From Fratercula arctica (taxonomy: Eukaryota > Chordata > Aves > Charadriiformes > Alcidae), in NCBI GenBank assembly GCA_947846985.1, contig CANTUZ010000006.1:45429707-45493706 (forward strand): a stretch of 64,000 bases of DNA, in the 5' to 3' direction. The position numbers and the translations under genes were made by a program. Shown piece by piece: positions 24,320 through 38,404 of the stretch (position 1 is its first letter; every line of letters begins with the position of its first letter). The notes under the pieces were generated by a model that searched no databases, was not told where the DNA came from, and was given only the letters and a program-made list of their open reading frames with translations.

Positions 24320-27300
24320 AATTTTTGAGAGTGCCCTACGTAAATTGCTGAATTTAAACTGTTGACCTTCTGAGATAAATATTCACCTATGTAAAACTAT
24401 TTTGTCCGGATGTACCCGAGTGACACAACTGGCACTTGAACCATGTGCGTTACAAAAAGGGTACCTCTGTGCTACGCAGCGTGACCAGCTAAGATTTCTG
24501 ACTGTCCTCGAAAACAGACGGGACCGTCGGTGTATTCTGTAGTCTCTAAAATATCAAGTGTGCTGCCCGTTTCCTGGAGAAGCCGTACACGCTGTATAAA
24601 CCTGCCGTGGGCAATGACTTAGCAGCATACCTCTCATGAATGTCATAGCTGTCGTTGTGAAATATCAAATGCCAAGATTTTCATAATTTATTTCCGCATA
24701 TTTGACAGGCAGGGACTTTCTGAGGACAGACCTCTAAATTTAAACATTTGTTTCTGCCTTTTTGTGTCTCCAATTTGTTCCCATTCCCTACCCCATTTAT
24801 CAATCATTTTCACTCATCATTACTGCCTATATTTATCTTCCATAATCACTAACCCTCTTTTCTCCACACCTTGAAGAAAGAAAAGTTGCTGTCAGACATT
24901 ATGCAAGCTGTGGATATCTCTGAGGTGAAAAGATGGAATACCGACCCCATAGAAAACGATTGCAAAACTACCTTAACTTCAAGAAAAGCATGCTTTAGCT
25001 GATAAGAAATGTTAGCGGCCAGATGCTCAGCTAAACACATGAACATAACTCACCTAAGAGTGAGTTACGGTGCTCTTAGCTCCTAGGACTTTCGCCCAAA
25101 ATCCAGAAGCACAGTTCATGATTTAGGGGACGACTTGACTTTGTTTTGATTTGATTTTACACCACTTCAAACTTCTCAAGTCCCTTCTTTCTCTTTTCAT
25201 ATTCCTTCACTAATCTGCAAAGGATGATGGTTATTATAACCTAATTCTTTGGTTCCATGAGGCAATGAGAAGTTTGCTGACCTGGCACTTTAGTTATACC
25301 TGACACAAGTTAGAAACAAACCCAAAATAAATACAAACGCACATAAATCTCAGCTAATGCAAAATTCTCATCTCATACAGACTGAGTGCACCACTAAATT
25401 TCAACTCGAGCCCAAATAAATTATTTTGCATCATGAACAACCTTGAAGACTAACAGAACAGAGTATTTCAGACCACAAGATGAAACCTTTTTATGAAAAT
25501 AAGATCTTTTGGGTTTTTTTTTCTTTTAAAGGGGAAGGAGAGAAAAAAAAAACTGAATTGTTTTAGATTTGCCTAGTATGCCTGCATTTAAAAGAGGTCT
25601 TCAGTGATCATGGCTATGCCATGCACCTCCTCCAAGAACCAAATCTCATGTAAGCGGTCCAAATTGATTCCTAACTTTTCTTGCCTTTTTCTTAATTCAA
25701 CCTTTTCCATTGTTTTACTTGTTCAATAGTGTCTGTTCCATGAGTTTACAGGACATGTATATACGTGTATCATACATAATAATACAACACATGGTATCAT
25801 TATGTGAGTGAATCACATAAGCAAAATTAAAGTTAATATCTCAATATCTCCTTCCTGTACTTAAGCAAACAATGTAACCATACTCTTTGTAATTAATTCA
25901 GAGAGGCTGAAAATACGCCGTGGTAGACTCTTTCCATCTCAGTCTGCAGCACTTCATCATCTCAGTTCTGTTCAGCCCCCCACCGTGAGAACCAAAACAA
26001 CAACAATCGCCCAAAGTTCGAACTCAAATTAACATTTGGTCTTACAGCTGAAACTCTCTGAAACAAATAAACAAAGAGAAATCTTAAATTGTGCTTGTCA
26101 AGGCAGTGAAACTCATGTGTGAGACAAGGACATAATGATAAAATGTGTTGATGTGGGTAGATTCACAAATATCAAAGAAAGTAAAATGTTAATTTTCCAA
26201 TGTTACTGTTTGTGTCTCTTCTGTTTTCACTAAGTTTCAGTAAAATGTATCTTCTCTTCTTCCAGGCAGCTATGACTACTGCTGCCAACCCAGTTTCGCA
26301 TCACTGTGATGGTAAAAGATTACAGAGGTATCTCTCTCAGCTCCTTATTTCCGCTCATGCTTACTCTCAAAGCCATTCTACCAAAAGCAAGAAAGCACGT
26401 CCTCACCGTATCTAATGCCTTTTCTCTCTCTTTTCTCTCCCTGTCACACTGTTTCTGCCCTTTCTTACCTTTTGTCTTCTGTCTAGCGAAGACCCTGCTC
26501 ATTTCACCCAAGGAATCTGACAAACCGCAGTCCTCAAACCATGGCAGTGATACCTTCTGCCACTTGTGATCTGGGAACCATCAGGTATTATCTTGTCTAT
26601 TTATACTGAAAATTCTTCAATGGAGAGATTATCCATTTGGACGCTGCCTGGTGCAAATGGAAACCTGTTCCCAACTGGCCTTATTGGCAAGACTGAAAAA
26701 AGGAAAACCCACTTGTGTGTTACATATATATTTTTATATACTTTAAACCAATATACATGCTGTACAGTCTATTTTACAGGAGCAGTTCTGTTTTTCTTGA
26801 GTACTCTGTCTTTAATCCACTGATGCAATGCAGCGATTGTTGATTTTTCCCCAAATTTAGTAGCAGCAAATGTTACTTCATTAGTGTATCTGCCTAGGGT
26901 TTTCTTCACAGTAAATTCTGCATAAAGGCTGCAGCCAGGACACACACCCCACAGTATTTTTATTTATACCAGGGTTCCACCCAGGGGCAGTAAAAAGCAC
27001 TAGTCCTTTCAAGCATACAAAGATTTCCCGGCCTTTATTCCCCCTTTTGCTTTCATTCACCCCCAAGCCCAAGTACACTTAGAGATTAAAATGAAGTGCA
27101 GTCTTTAGAGAGGGCATGAGAACGGTTAAAATTGGAATTAGAGAGAGAGAAATACATGCAAGGAAGCAAAGTCTCGACATCGCTTCATTGCTTCATGACC
27201 TATCACTTGTTCCTTGTGAATTTTATGTGGGAACTGATTTATAGGGCAAATCAATCACTCTAGCAGAAAGAAACCTGTCCTTAAAATCGTGTGAAAGCAT

Positions 27301-27380
27301 CTGTCTGTGACAGCATACATGCAGCATGAATAAAGATCAACTACAAAGTTCTTTGCTTTAGCGGTTTGCCAAAGGTTTAT

Positions 27381-27437
27381 ATAAAAAAAACAACAAAACA
27401 ACCAACAAACCCAAAACACAAACAAAAGAAACAAACC
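27381..27437 (+). repeat. A/C-rich low-complexity tract
   Basis: Degenerate AAC and AAAC units with almost no G or T. Similar tracts occur at 54261-54322 and 59103-59158. Confidence 0.8.
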
Positions 27438-28534
27438 TTAAAACATTTGCCAAAACCATTAAAAAGGAAAAAAATATTGAATCATTGTAAGTCTTCTCTG
27501 CCCTACGAGTTCAGTTTTCTACATACTTAATGTGTAAGTACTAGAGAAGTGGAAGCTGGGTGGAAGCGTGTATTAGTGTACAAGTAGACATTTTAAGAGC
27601 TATTTTGCTCCTTACCGATAGTACAGAAATACTTACAGGGCACGGTTAGGGGGAAAAGCCTTAACCACGCCACACATTGTGGCAGAGGCTACAAGAGCAA
27701 AGCCTTACTTTGAGCAGCGGAGTGTTGAACTGGGAGAAACGCGTCCCAGTAACACGTGCTCGCAGACGAGCCCAGCCCTTCGCAGTGGGTGTGCACGTCC
27801 CTTGCTTGCCCCAATAGCCGTAGGGTCAGATCCGGAGGCTGGCACAGACCTACAGCCCGGTGACTTTGCTCTTCTTTGAAGAGATCTTCGAGCTTTCAGC
27901 GACCCTTATAACTGTGATGCCTCCTTTAACCCAGATTGCTGTGCCCAGATGAAAAATCCAGATCAAATTTGGTCCTCTGAAACAGATGAAACAAAAATAA
28001 ACCAGAAAAGACATTGTAAACTCTAAAAACTCATAAACTGTTTTTTTCACCTAGGACTGTTTTATTTACATTGAAAATGGGGAGGTGCCAGGGACTATGT
28101 TATTCCCATCTAAAGTCCAAACTATTTTATTACCACAGACTTTAAGAGAGGTGGGCATGGTGGTGAGGACTAGCTGGAGACGGACAGAGGTTCACCTACA
28201 ACTCAGACACGTGCACCCCAGTATTGGTGTCATCAGGTACTGAAGCAGGGACAGTAAATCAGCGAACTAAGACACTTTGCTCAAGTAAGAGAGAAGTATG
28301 GATTTCATTATCCAAGGCCTTCTCAGGGTAAGAGTCTTAATGGCTGCAACGATCTCAGTGGGAACGGATAGCATCTGAAAGCAAAGGAAACCTCTGATGA
28401 TTTTAAGTACTTTAATTTTTATCCCATAAACAATTCAGATGGGATGAGCTATGTAATAGCTTTTTTATGATAATTATGTCTATTTGTTTGGTCTTTTACC
28501 AGATCGTTAAAGCTACTGAGGTTGCTGGAGAGCC

Positions 28535-28554
28535 TTTTTTTTTTTTTTTTTTTT
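28535..28554 (+). repeat. Poly-T run, 20 bases
   Basis: Twenty consecutive T. No CR1 or other element body adjoins it. Confidence 0.9.
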
Positions 28555-29973
28555 CCTTGAACTGTTTTAACTGTTCTTATTTGATTGCTGGAGTTTAGTG
28601 ATGATAAAGATTTATAAGCAGCCAAGAAAAGCTATTTTTAAAAAGCTTGCCTTCTGAATATAAACAGTCCCTCCTTCTTGAAATACTTTCTGTTTTTCCT
28701 TTATTAAAAAGAGGAAAACAACACAGAAGAAGCTATCTAGAAAATAGGGTAATGAAAAATATTTTCTTTTTTTCCCCATAACGTTACAGGGAAAAGGGGA
28801 AGGCAAGCAGAAAGAAAAGCATTTTAGTAATGAGGTCTGGCACAAGTTCAGACAGAAATGTTGCTCCATGCACTGGGACTGCAGGATCAAGTCACAGGAA
28901 TGAAACCAAGAGTAACTTCATTCCACCCTGAAATTCAGCTCTGGAAACAATTATTAATTTGACTTACTATCTTGCATGGGATTGCTGTTGTAAAACCGTG
29001 GGATGGGGTGGGTGGAGATGGGTGAAGGGATGTATGGATATATATCCCTTTACGTGCTTCCACCAGAGCACAGAACTCTGAACTCAAGTTTAAAACCCCA
29101 TCTCCAATATAACACAGTACTGCGAGGGCTGGTTGAAAGGAAGTTAAGCTCCGAGACACCTTCTAGAGCAACACTTCATTTTTACCATTTAGCAGCCGGC
29201 GGAATCACTATGTGATAGAAAAATACCAATTTACTTACATGCTTACTGCCCAAAGTTTTGAACACGCAATTAGTTTTAGATGGGCAGATTTTTCTAATTA
29301 TAAACAGTTGTGTGTTTATGAGTCTTAGCAGCTTTCTGTAGCACGCTGAGTCCAATGACAGTATTTGCTACCTGCATTGCAATTCTCAGAAATTTAATTA
29401 CAATACCGTGCACACGTCCCTGCAGTTTCGCCATCAGTTACTCTACTATCACATTAATATTATTTATTGTACCTGCTTAACCTTTGTATTTTCTAATAGG
29501 TTTTCAAAGTGGTTTTACATACGCTGCTTTTTATACTACACAGCAGTATGAAATTTAGACAGAAATTTACATAATTCTCCAAGGTGTAAACTTATCTTCT
29601 ATTCAAAGCCATTAAATATCATCTGTACATCACTGTCTTTTTTTCATAGTCTCAATCACCTCTGTATGCAATTCAGTTTTCAGGAAGCTGAAGTTCATAT
29701 AGTACATTAGAAGTAATTTGTTTCCATCCATTAGAACATTCGTTTACATTTTTAATATGACAGATTTCCCAGAAATTAAGGCATTTTAAATAGAACATAT
29801 CTTAGATCGGTTTTGTTAAAAAAAGAAACAGAGCTATTTATACACAACTGTTGTGTATGACCAGTCATTTCTTAACTGATCTCAGAATTTTCCTGACATC
29901 TGGTCTGCATGGGCAGGTAGGATGTGAAGGTGGACAAGATCGTAGGTTTTAGGAGTAGTTGCAATAGTTAGAA

Positions 29974-30305
29974 TAATAGAATCATAGAACGTGTTGGGTT
30001 GGAACGGACCTCTAAAGGCCATCTAGTCCATCCCCCCTGAATTCAGCAGGGACATCTTCAACTAGACCAAGTTGCTCAGAGCCTCATCAAGCCCGGCCTT
30101 GAACATCTCCAGGGATGGGGCCTCCACCACCTCTCTGGGCAACCTGGGCCAGTGTCTCACCACCCTCAGTGTAAAGAACTTCTTCCTAATGTCTCATCTA
30201 AACCTGCCCTGCTCTAGTTTAAACCATTGCCCCTCGTCCTATCGCTCCATGCCATTGCAAACAGCCCCTCCCCAGCTTTCCTGTAGGCCCCGTTATAGTT
30301 GTGGC
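29974..30305 (-). mobile_element. CR1 LINE 3' fragment
   Basis: A minus-strand CR1 fragment of about 330 bases, 5'-truncated. The 3' end has two octamers on the plus strand, TAATAGAA (29974-29981) and TCATAGAA (29982-29989). Read on minus, it encodes the last residues of ORF2, including LPREVVEAPSLEMFKAGLDE, ending in a TAG stop after ALSNLV, then the short 3' UTR (GATGGCCTTTAGAGGTCCGT region) typical of CR1. The upstream boundary near 30305 is judged by loss of similarity after a GTAGGCCCC string. It is in the same orientation as the 4156-4886 copy but its UTR differs, suggesting a different subfamily. Confidence 0.93.
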
Positions 30306-32834
30306 TCCATTATCTCCACAATGGAGAAAAAGCAAAACCTACTTCTCAGGATGCTTCTTTTCCACTGACTTCCCCTTCCTATACTCATATAGCACTTGTC
30401 TGACCTGCGTGGCTGATGTGGGGGCTCGCAGTACTGAGCAGTTTTGACACAGCTCTGGATCAAAACACAGGAAATTTGTCTTCTGCTTCAAGACAAACTG
30501 CGTGATGAAAGGTAGTCCCACGCAAAATGTTCACCTGAAAAACTGCTGTTCATTTTTTCCTCTACTGCCATCATAAAATACTCACGTATCGGTCAATAAA
30601 AAAGCAAGGTATTTTTTTTTTTCTGGTTCTTTTTAATAAAAGCAGCAGCTATTGAGAACTCGAGAAAAAACAGTGTTTATACCCACCGTGATTCAAAAAG
30701 TAAAATATTCAACTTCACAGCATTAATTGTCCTTGGAAAACACAAAGGTAAAGTTTTATTAGTAGAAAGGAAAAACACAGTCACTGTACAAACCAGAATA
30801 GAAATATTTACATTACCATTTAAGCCAGTTTGGTGAGGGGCATCATGGCTAAACTATCCTGCTGACACTGCTTCTCTTCGTGGTGCCACCGAGGCAAAAT
30901 TCCTGGACCATGAAAGATCTCCAGCCTCCTTCACCTGGTGTTTTGGATGGCCCTAAGCCATCAGGACCAAAGGAAATTTGTTCTTTCTTCTCAACCTCGT
31001 CAGGAAAGGAGAGCAGAGGCATTTGTACAAGAGATCTTCATCCAGGTCCTACGGTGTAGTTGACATACAATGGCCTTGGACACTCTTCTACAAATTTGAA
31101 AGTCCACAGTGCTTCCCAAAGCCCTGTACCTAAAAAAAAAAATCATACCCGCTACTCCTTATTTAACACATCTGCTTCAGAACCAACTGCTTTCCAACTG
31201 AGTTTCTCACCACTTTTGGAAAGAATTTGAGAAAACTTAGAAAGTACATAAAAAGCACAAAATTTAAATATATCGCATGATTGCCTCAATACTTTGAAGT
31301 GGCTACATTAAAAAAAAAAACATAACTTCTGGTGTGTAGAATCTGTAAACTTCCACCAATATTTTTTTATTTTTATTATTTTACTTTTTTCAGTATTTGG
31401 CTGAAGCAACAGATACTGAATACCTCAGAGAAAGATCTAAGATATTGTATAAAGGTATATATCTGGGCCCAGACTTTAGGTCTTCTAAAATAATTATCCC
31501 TACAGGAATTTCATTAGGTTATAACTAATTACTGACAAAAAAATAAGATCCAATACTATGAAACTCATTTCAGTGTTCAGGCAAGTGGGCAGCATTTGCT
31601 CATATCTTTTCATTGATCCAGGAAGCTGCACATAGAAAAAGCTCAAGGGCTGCTTTCAGTTAAAAAGTGTGTGTAGGGGAGGAAAATAGGAATGAATTTA
31701 AGCAGAAGAGAAAGGAGAGACATAAGCAACCAAGATGTGCTCCAACCTGCAGCACTTCTGCCTGTCATCTTCAGAAAAAAACAAGTAAAGCTCTTGATAT
31801 TTCTTGTATTGAGGTGACACCAAAAATAGCTCACGTAAACTTCATATCACACACATGAGCAAAGCAAACAAGCACATCAAATCTGAGTCTCCTAGACATG
31901 TGAAGATGTTTCATCCTAGAAAGCAGCTACTGTATCTCCTTTGGCCTGGCAGTCACTAGCTCTGAGACAGTTGGAACAACAAGATTTTATTTCTGTCAAA
32001 GCAGTTGCAGAAGGGGTCATCAGTGCTGAAAGGGGTGATGAGACAGAGCTGCTTAAATATGCCAACATTTGCACAGGAAAGAATGAGACTTGCACATTTG
32101 GGACTCAACCCCAGCACAGTCGCAAAGTCCACATCCAAACAGGGTCTACCACATGTGCCACCACTGCAAGGCCAGAATTCAACCCCTGCTGACTGCCCCG
32201 GGGCAATAAGCATCTGCAAACCCTGGCATAAGTTTATGGATGTCTCCTAACCTCCTCCAAACCATAACAATTTAAAACATTTTTTAGGTGCTTTTCATGC
32301 ATGAGAACGAGACCTACAGTGCTCCAGAAATGGCTGAACTCAATGCGTTTGCCCTTAATGCTGTTTTGACAGGAGAGGGCCAATGAACACAACATATGCT
32401 GACAAAGGAATCGCTAATGATGAGTAGAAGAAGAAACGACGTTGTTCGTTTTGCAAGATTCTTCACTTCAAAACTGCTTCTGCCAAAACTGGCCCATATT
32501 TCATATCTTTAATGTTCAACCTTGTTTGCCGTTATAAAGCAAAGATTTGTCAAGTCCCTGTACTCTCCGAAGTTTCCCTGGGTTTAGAGCAGGAATTTCT
32601 CTGCTGCCTTAGACACTGGTGGGTCAGAGGGAGACCGCAGGAACTCAGAGCAGAAAATGGGAGGTCAACCCTAAATGGAAAAAAAAAAAAAAGATCTGAA
32701 GAGTTCGAATTTAACCTGAGTCCAAGGACTTGCTCAAATCAGCAGGTCCATTGCCATCACATGGTGTGATCCAAGGGAGGGATGCAGAGGTTTCCAGACA
32801 CTTCCCAGGGTGCTTCAGAGTCAGTCCCTGTGGG

Positions 32835-32864
32835 AGGTCAATTAAAAAATGACCAAAAATGACC
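32835..32864. promoter_or_regulatory. Candidate nuclear-receptor half-site cluster
   Basis: AGGTCA at 32835-32840 is the canonical half-site on plus. AAAAATGACC is repeated twice in tandem (32845-32854, 32855-32864), giving two TGACC half-sites on the opposite strand. The spacing (9 and 5 bases) is not one of the standard response-element spacings, so function is unsure. Confidence 0.3.
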
Positions 32865-34234
32865 AAAGGTGCAGCCTATTCATTCATATCCATTTAGGCA
32901 TTTCTATCTGGCCACAGATCTGCAAATACTGTGAAGCGTCTTCCCCAGACACCTCTCTGCACTTCTCCAAAAGCTCAGTTCCTCAGTAAATCACCTTGTA
33001 TAACGCCACCATCGATGACTCCCATATTACCAGATGGTCAGTTATGATTCTAAAATATCAAACAACATTTATTTTAATGTATGCCTGTGGCTGAGATTTT
33101 CAGGAAGGAAATGAGACAGAATTTTAAAGCTGAATCGAAAGTTTGGAAGCTTTCTTCCCACTCATTTTGTTTTCAAAAATGTCCAATTGATTTTCAAACA
33201 CATGTTTTATTGACTTCCAGTATGCATCTAAATTACTTTGGCAGTTTCGGCTCTGGGCATTGAAATGGCTTAAGACACCTTTGAAAATCACAGTTCTAAT
33301 GCTGAATACATATTTTTTTTCTGTTTACATAAAAGTGTTTTGTCGTTTTCTGAGCTTTCTCATTTGTTTTCTTATAGTGAAGGCAGGGAATGGGAGCCAG
33401 AGCATATCAATGCATTTCAGAAACAAACAAATGAACAAGGAGATAAAAGATGCAGAAAAGTAATTAAAGTATCTGTGTGTCAAAAAGTTTTCAAGAAATA
33501 TAGATTTAAGCTACCTTGGAAGCAAAAACATTAAGTCTATAATTACACAAAGGAGAATTTGAAGGTAAATGCATTACAAAAATGAGATGACTCTGATTGT
33601 GTTTGCCAATATTTCCTGCTTTATGCCAATTAGACATAACTTTATAATGTGACTTTTTTCTTCGCACTTGTCATTCTGAGACAATGTCAGTGTTGAGTCC
33701 ATAAGCATTTTGAGAATTAATTGAAATGTCATGAAATAGTTCTTTCACTAGCATATATGTGGTCATAAAAATAATTATAATTACTTCTTAGAGGTGGAGG
33801 AGAGTTAAGTTTGATTGATGGAATTAACGAAAACATGGACAGTTCCAACATACTAAAGAGCAGAAACTTGGAATATTAACTATCTATCTACTATGCAACA
33901 TTATAATAATTACAGTAAGAGCTAAAAAGATTAGTATTCAAAACGAATAATGTACCTTAGAGCCTAAAATACCCTTTGCAAATTATGAATGTATTTTCAA
34001 CTGTTTATATCATTCTCAGAAGAAAAACATCATTTTGATTAACTTCCAAAGTCTCCCAGATTAATAGGTATTTGCAGTCTTACAGAGAGTGCAATCAATC
34101 CCTCTAATCTTGTTATCAGATGCTAAACAGCTGGGTGACCTGATTTAAGTGTTATGATTTTAAGGAAGTAATAATGTATAATAGTTTCCAAATGCCTGCT
34201 AAGAATTTGCAAGCTGTATAATACACCGAAAGAT

Positions 34235-34242
34235 ATGCAAAT
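34235..34242 (+). promoter_or_regulatory. Octamer (POU) motif
   Basis: Perfect ATGCAAAT followed by AAATGACATT. POU-domain factors bind this octamer. It lies in a motif-dense patch (34190-34330) that looks like conserved non-coding sequence. One such site alone is weak evidence. Confidence 0.3.
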
Positions 34243-36050
34243 AAATGACATTAAAAGAAACATTATAATTAGCATTGGAATGCGTATAAACTGCTTGTGC
34301 TGCCATAACCAACCTAATCTTCTTTCAGTTATGTTTCTTTCAATTTATTCTCCCTTTTAAAGACCTGCAACACAGTAATGATATTCTTAGAAGCCCAGGT
34401 GAACCAACTCTGCAAATGGGTAAATTGTTAAGCGGAATAAAATTTCATTCAGCAGTTGAGACCCTCTGAAGACACCTGACCATAATTTGCAAGAACGATA
34501 AAAGGAGATTAAGGTGCGAGTGGTGCATTCACAGTATTTATTGTTCTTCTCCAGGCACTCAATGTAGAAAGAAAACCCAAAACCAGGGCTGAGTGGCATT
34601 AAACTCCCTTGGGGAGGTCCAGGCTGTGAGCAGCCGCCTTGGTGACGTGGAAGTGGTCACAGCAAAACCCAGCTCCTGCTTGAGCAATCACCCGGTGCCA
34701 TTTGCAGGTCCCTTTGGCCTGGTTGCTCTCCTGCCCCTTGCTGCTCAGTCCCTGGAAGGCATTTGCTGATTTTCTATACGATTCTTCAACCTACTGCTCT
34801 TACCTAAGGTCCTGTAGCTCCAAAACAGACTGAGATGCTGACCACTTGCTCTGTTATTTGGTGGCCTTTCCATTTGGTGGCAAATGGACCAAGGCTCTGG
34901 TTCTTCTGCCTACCAAGTATTACAATGGGCAACCCCTGCTACTGCTCACCTCTCTTTTAAACACCGATTTTTAAAATAAAAGCAGGATGTGAAAGCACAG
35001 CAGAATGACAGAAATCATGGGCCAAACCCAGGAGAAGAATCAATCCAGCCAGAGCCAGGCAGCTTTATGCCCTGGTGAACATTTAAAAAGTTCCTGATGC
35101 CTTTTAAAAGACAAGATCATTAAAGACACAGCCAGGAACCTCAGATGAAGTAGTGCAGGAAAAAGGAAGCAGAGCAAGAGCAGGAATCATTTTTAGAGCA
35201 TGAAACTAACAAAAGCAAAACTATGGCATACCAAATAGGAATTTCCAGTTCCTGCCAGTGAACTTTTCGTTTCTAGCTTTCTTGTAAAGAAAAGCCACAC
35301 TGTCCCCTGCTCTCCCTCTCCTTTCCACCATGGATGGTGGCGGATTGAGGCTGACTGGACATGCCTCAGGGGTTGTTTAGCCTCCTCGGAGCTATTCTGT
35401 AGAAAGAGGAAGGCTTAATGATTTATCACGCACAAACAATTATTTTTTAAACATTTCATTCCTTCGTCGTTCACGGACAGCAGTGCAACGCGATGGCACC
35501 GAGCTGACCTGTGTGCCCACGCCACTACCCAAGACAGCGTGGACGGAATTATTTTGCGCTGTGTCTTGAGTCTGTCCCAGCTGGAGACGCTCTGTCTCAC
35601 GTTAGCAGGACAAGGAGGATTTGGCTCTGTTACAAGTTATATTCTACACCTGATGTTTTTCTGAATTTACCCCTGCTCTCAGCAGGTGGGTCTGAGTTTC
35701 CCAAACAGCGCTATTAACACAAAAAAATCCCCACCCTGATACACAAGAGCCTCCCTATTACCTAGAACACAAGTTATGTTTCATGGCAGGCTGTCCACAA
35801 CACAAAAATGACCTGTAAATTCTGCGTGCTATCCCAGCTGCCACTGAGGAGGGGGTGACAAGAAGCACAGAAGAGATACTTTAACTGGTATTAACCCTTC
35901 CACCCATGTCTACGTACCACATTATAATATGTTATTTCCAGATGGCAGGTTGCTGATTATTTATTTTTAAAAGCAACTGCCAAGCTTGTGAAGAATTATT
36001 TTGCCTTTAAAGGTCTTTTCTTTTTTTACGAGACATTTCTAATTGCACAT

Positions 36051-36070
36051 CCCCCCCCCCCCCCCCCCCC
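36051..36070 (+). repeat. Poly-C run, 20 bases
   Basis: Twenty consecutive C follow GCACAT and precede TCTAATCACA. The opposite strand is G20, able to form a G-quadruplex; the C strand could form an i-motif. Long C/G homopolymers are far rarer than A/T runs in vertebrate DNA, and the exact length may vary or be a sequencing artefact. Confidence 0.9.
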
Positions 36071-36307
36071 TCTAATCACACGAACAGTTCAGACTAAAAA
36101 AAGCACTGGGTGGTAGGAAGAAGCGGGAGGCAGTGGGCACGCACAGCTGCGCATGCTGCTGCCAGGCAGCTTGTTTTCCATTCTTGTATTGATAGAGATG
36201 CTCTGACAATTTTTGTGCCAGATTCTCACAAATGCCACGTTTTGCAAACTGCCAAATTAAGGAGTGAAGATCTTATTTTTTAAGCGTTATGTTTTAAAGA
36301 TTTTTTG

Positions 36308-36331
36308 TTTTGGTTTGGTTTGGTTTTTTTT
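36308..36331 (+). repeat. (GGTTT)n low-complexity tract
   Basis: Three TTTGG units followed by a T-rich tail. Complement-like in composition to the A/C tracts elsewhere in the window. Confidence 0.75.
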
Positions 36332-38387
36332 GTTTTATTCCCAAGGGAGCATATGGCAGAAGGTGGCACATTTAAAATGGTCTTACTGATGGCTGGTACC
36401 CAGGAAAGGATTACTCCATCAAGAAGAGTACTTGCTACTCGGTGTAGCCACCTGGCATTATTGATCAATAGGTGGAAGCTTCCACCAAACAATGGAAATA
36501 ACTGTAGTCGCTCATTGCAAGGGGATACAATTTGCCCTTTTCATTCTGCTTGAAAAGAAACTACTACCGTGGACTCTCACCCACCCCTAGCAATCTCAGT
36601 GCCTCTTTCCTTGAGCCATGGTCCTCTCACCACGATGGGATGAAATTTTACTTTCTCCCTCTCAGACCTGGTTTATAATCCCTTGAATATAAACCACACA
36701 TGCTTTGGTAGGACCTATTCATCTTCCGCACTGCAACAGAATAAATCTGCGACCTATTCTAGGGTTCATTTTGACTTGAGCGTTACTTGATTAAATGAGT
36801 CTGCAATCTAAGGGAGTGCTTAGTCATTCAAAGAATTATTAGCAACCTCATTACAAAGGATGATCAGAGAATTCCTCCTCATACGAAGGATGTCTTTGCA
36901 GCACATTACTGTCCCTAACCCAGACCTTCACATGTCTGGTGCCTTGCACCAGGGCAGGAGTGTTCTTCAGCGTGGGAAAGCTGGGGCTGGCTGGCAGCTT
37001 CTCTTTCCTGCAGGCTCCCCTGCCCTTTGCAGGGGGCTCACATAGCTTCTACTAACTTCTTTCTCTGTCTTTTTGCATTTATATGACCGGTATTTTAAAC
37101 CTAAGTGTTTCTACCCTTCAAAAAATTGTGCTCCTATTGTGAGTTGAGCATAGGTCTCTCATCAATTATTGACTGTTCTGAAGATGTAAGAACTATCTCA
37201 GGGCAAATTTGTGTTTCTTCTCGCTCCTCAGAAGTAGATATCGGAAAACGTGTGCACCTCAGCAGAGAGCATATGGGAGCCACGTTCACTTTTAGGGGAA
37301 GGAATAAAAACCACCTCTAGCATGCTGTCACTGCATATTTGAATGACGACCTCCACTTCAACAGTATTCCAGATTTATAAATAGGGATGTTTAAAGACAT
37401 TGACATTTTTTCAAGTCGAACTGTCAGAATAATTTTATATTAACTTCACCGTCATTTTTTATTCTTAGTCATATTTAACCCTTCTCCATAAAGGGTTCCT
37501 AGCTTCAAAATTAAGAAAACAGAAATGCAGGGGTAGCAATGAACTAATTTTTTTTTAAAAAATGCACAGTTTGCATTTCTTTGGTTTTCCCCCAACATCA
37601 TCTTGATTGAAATTGCTAAACCAATGACATGAAAAACATTGTCGTATGATTTTGTTTTCAAATTAATTATTCCTGTCATGGGGTGAGGTAAATTTGGCAC
37701 AGAAAATAATGTATTCATTAAATAACATGCCGTAAGTTGCATCTTTCAAAATCTCTCGACCCTCCTACGATAATTTTTCCCTAACATCACCACTGATAAA
37801 GCTTTCAGTATGTCAAAAGAAGAATTAGGCTAACTTTAAGCTTTTCTGATAATCCTAACCAATGCTGCCATCCCACTGTTTATCCTTGAAAGTGTTTGCT
37901 GTAATAAGAACGGTAAGGCTCAGAAAAGCCTGAGCAGAGCTATGCTTCTTAATTTTAAAAAATTAGGTTTTGGCTCTATTCTAGGGAAAAGAAAACAAAC
38001 CCAGTAACAACAAAAACCTAGAGACAGTCCTTATAAGCAGCATAACTTAACCTATTGAGATTTCTATGTGCACCTTTCTACAGAAAATATGATAATTAAA
38101 AACTAACACTAACCAATAAAAAGTAAAGGTCTATGGAGATTATGAATAAAGGATATTGTTGGCTTTGTTTTTAACAAGACACTGATGAATTTTTATTTTT
38201 AATTTTGAAGTGTTTTATTCTTACCCATATTTTTACTCAGATTTAGTGTAACCTAAGTTATTTTCCAGCTAGTTCTGTTAAACAAGCCAAAACCTTGTAT
38301 CTCCTGCCAGTTTAGAAATATGCAGGTGCTTGCATCTTTCAGAGCCTTTGTGAATACTGTACAACTTTCAAGTCTAACCTACTTTTC

Positions 38388-38404
38388 TTTTTTTTTTTTT
38401 TTTT
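38388..38404 (+). repeat. Poly-T run, 17 bases
   Basis: Seventeen T followed by CCTAG, resembling a splice acceptor; no exon is recognisable downstream. Confidence 0.88.

Larger units (their letters stand above)
24320..29973. other. Non-coding sequence with splice-like signals and simple repeats
   Basis: No recognised gene. A perfect palindrome AGTTCGAACT is at 26015-26024. Splice-like signals sit at 26264-26265 (acceptor), 26312-26313 (donor) and 26485-26486 (acceptor after a pyrimidine tract of about 70 bases). A/C-rich simple sequence is at 27381-27437, a short GA run near 27140-27151 and a poly-T run of 20 at 28535-28554. Minor frames of up to 92 codons are unremarkable. Confidence 0.55.
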
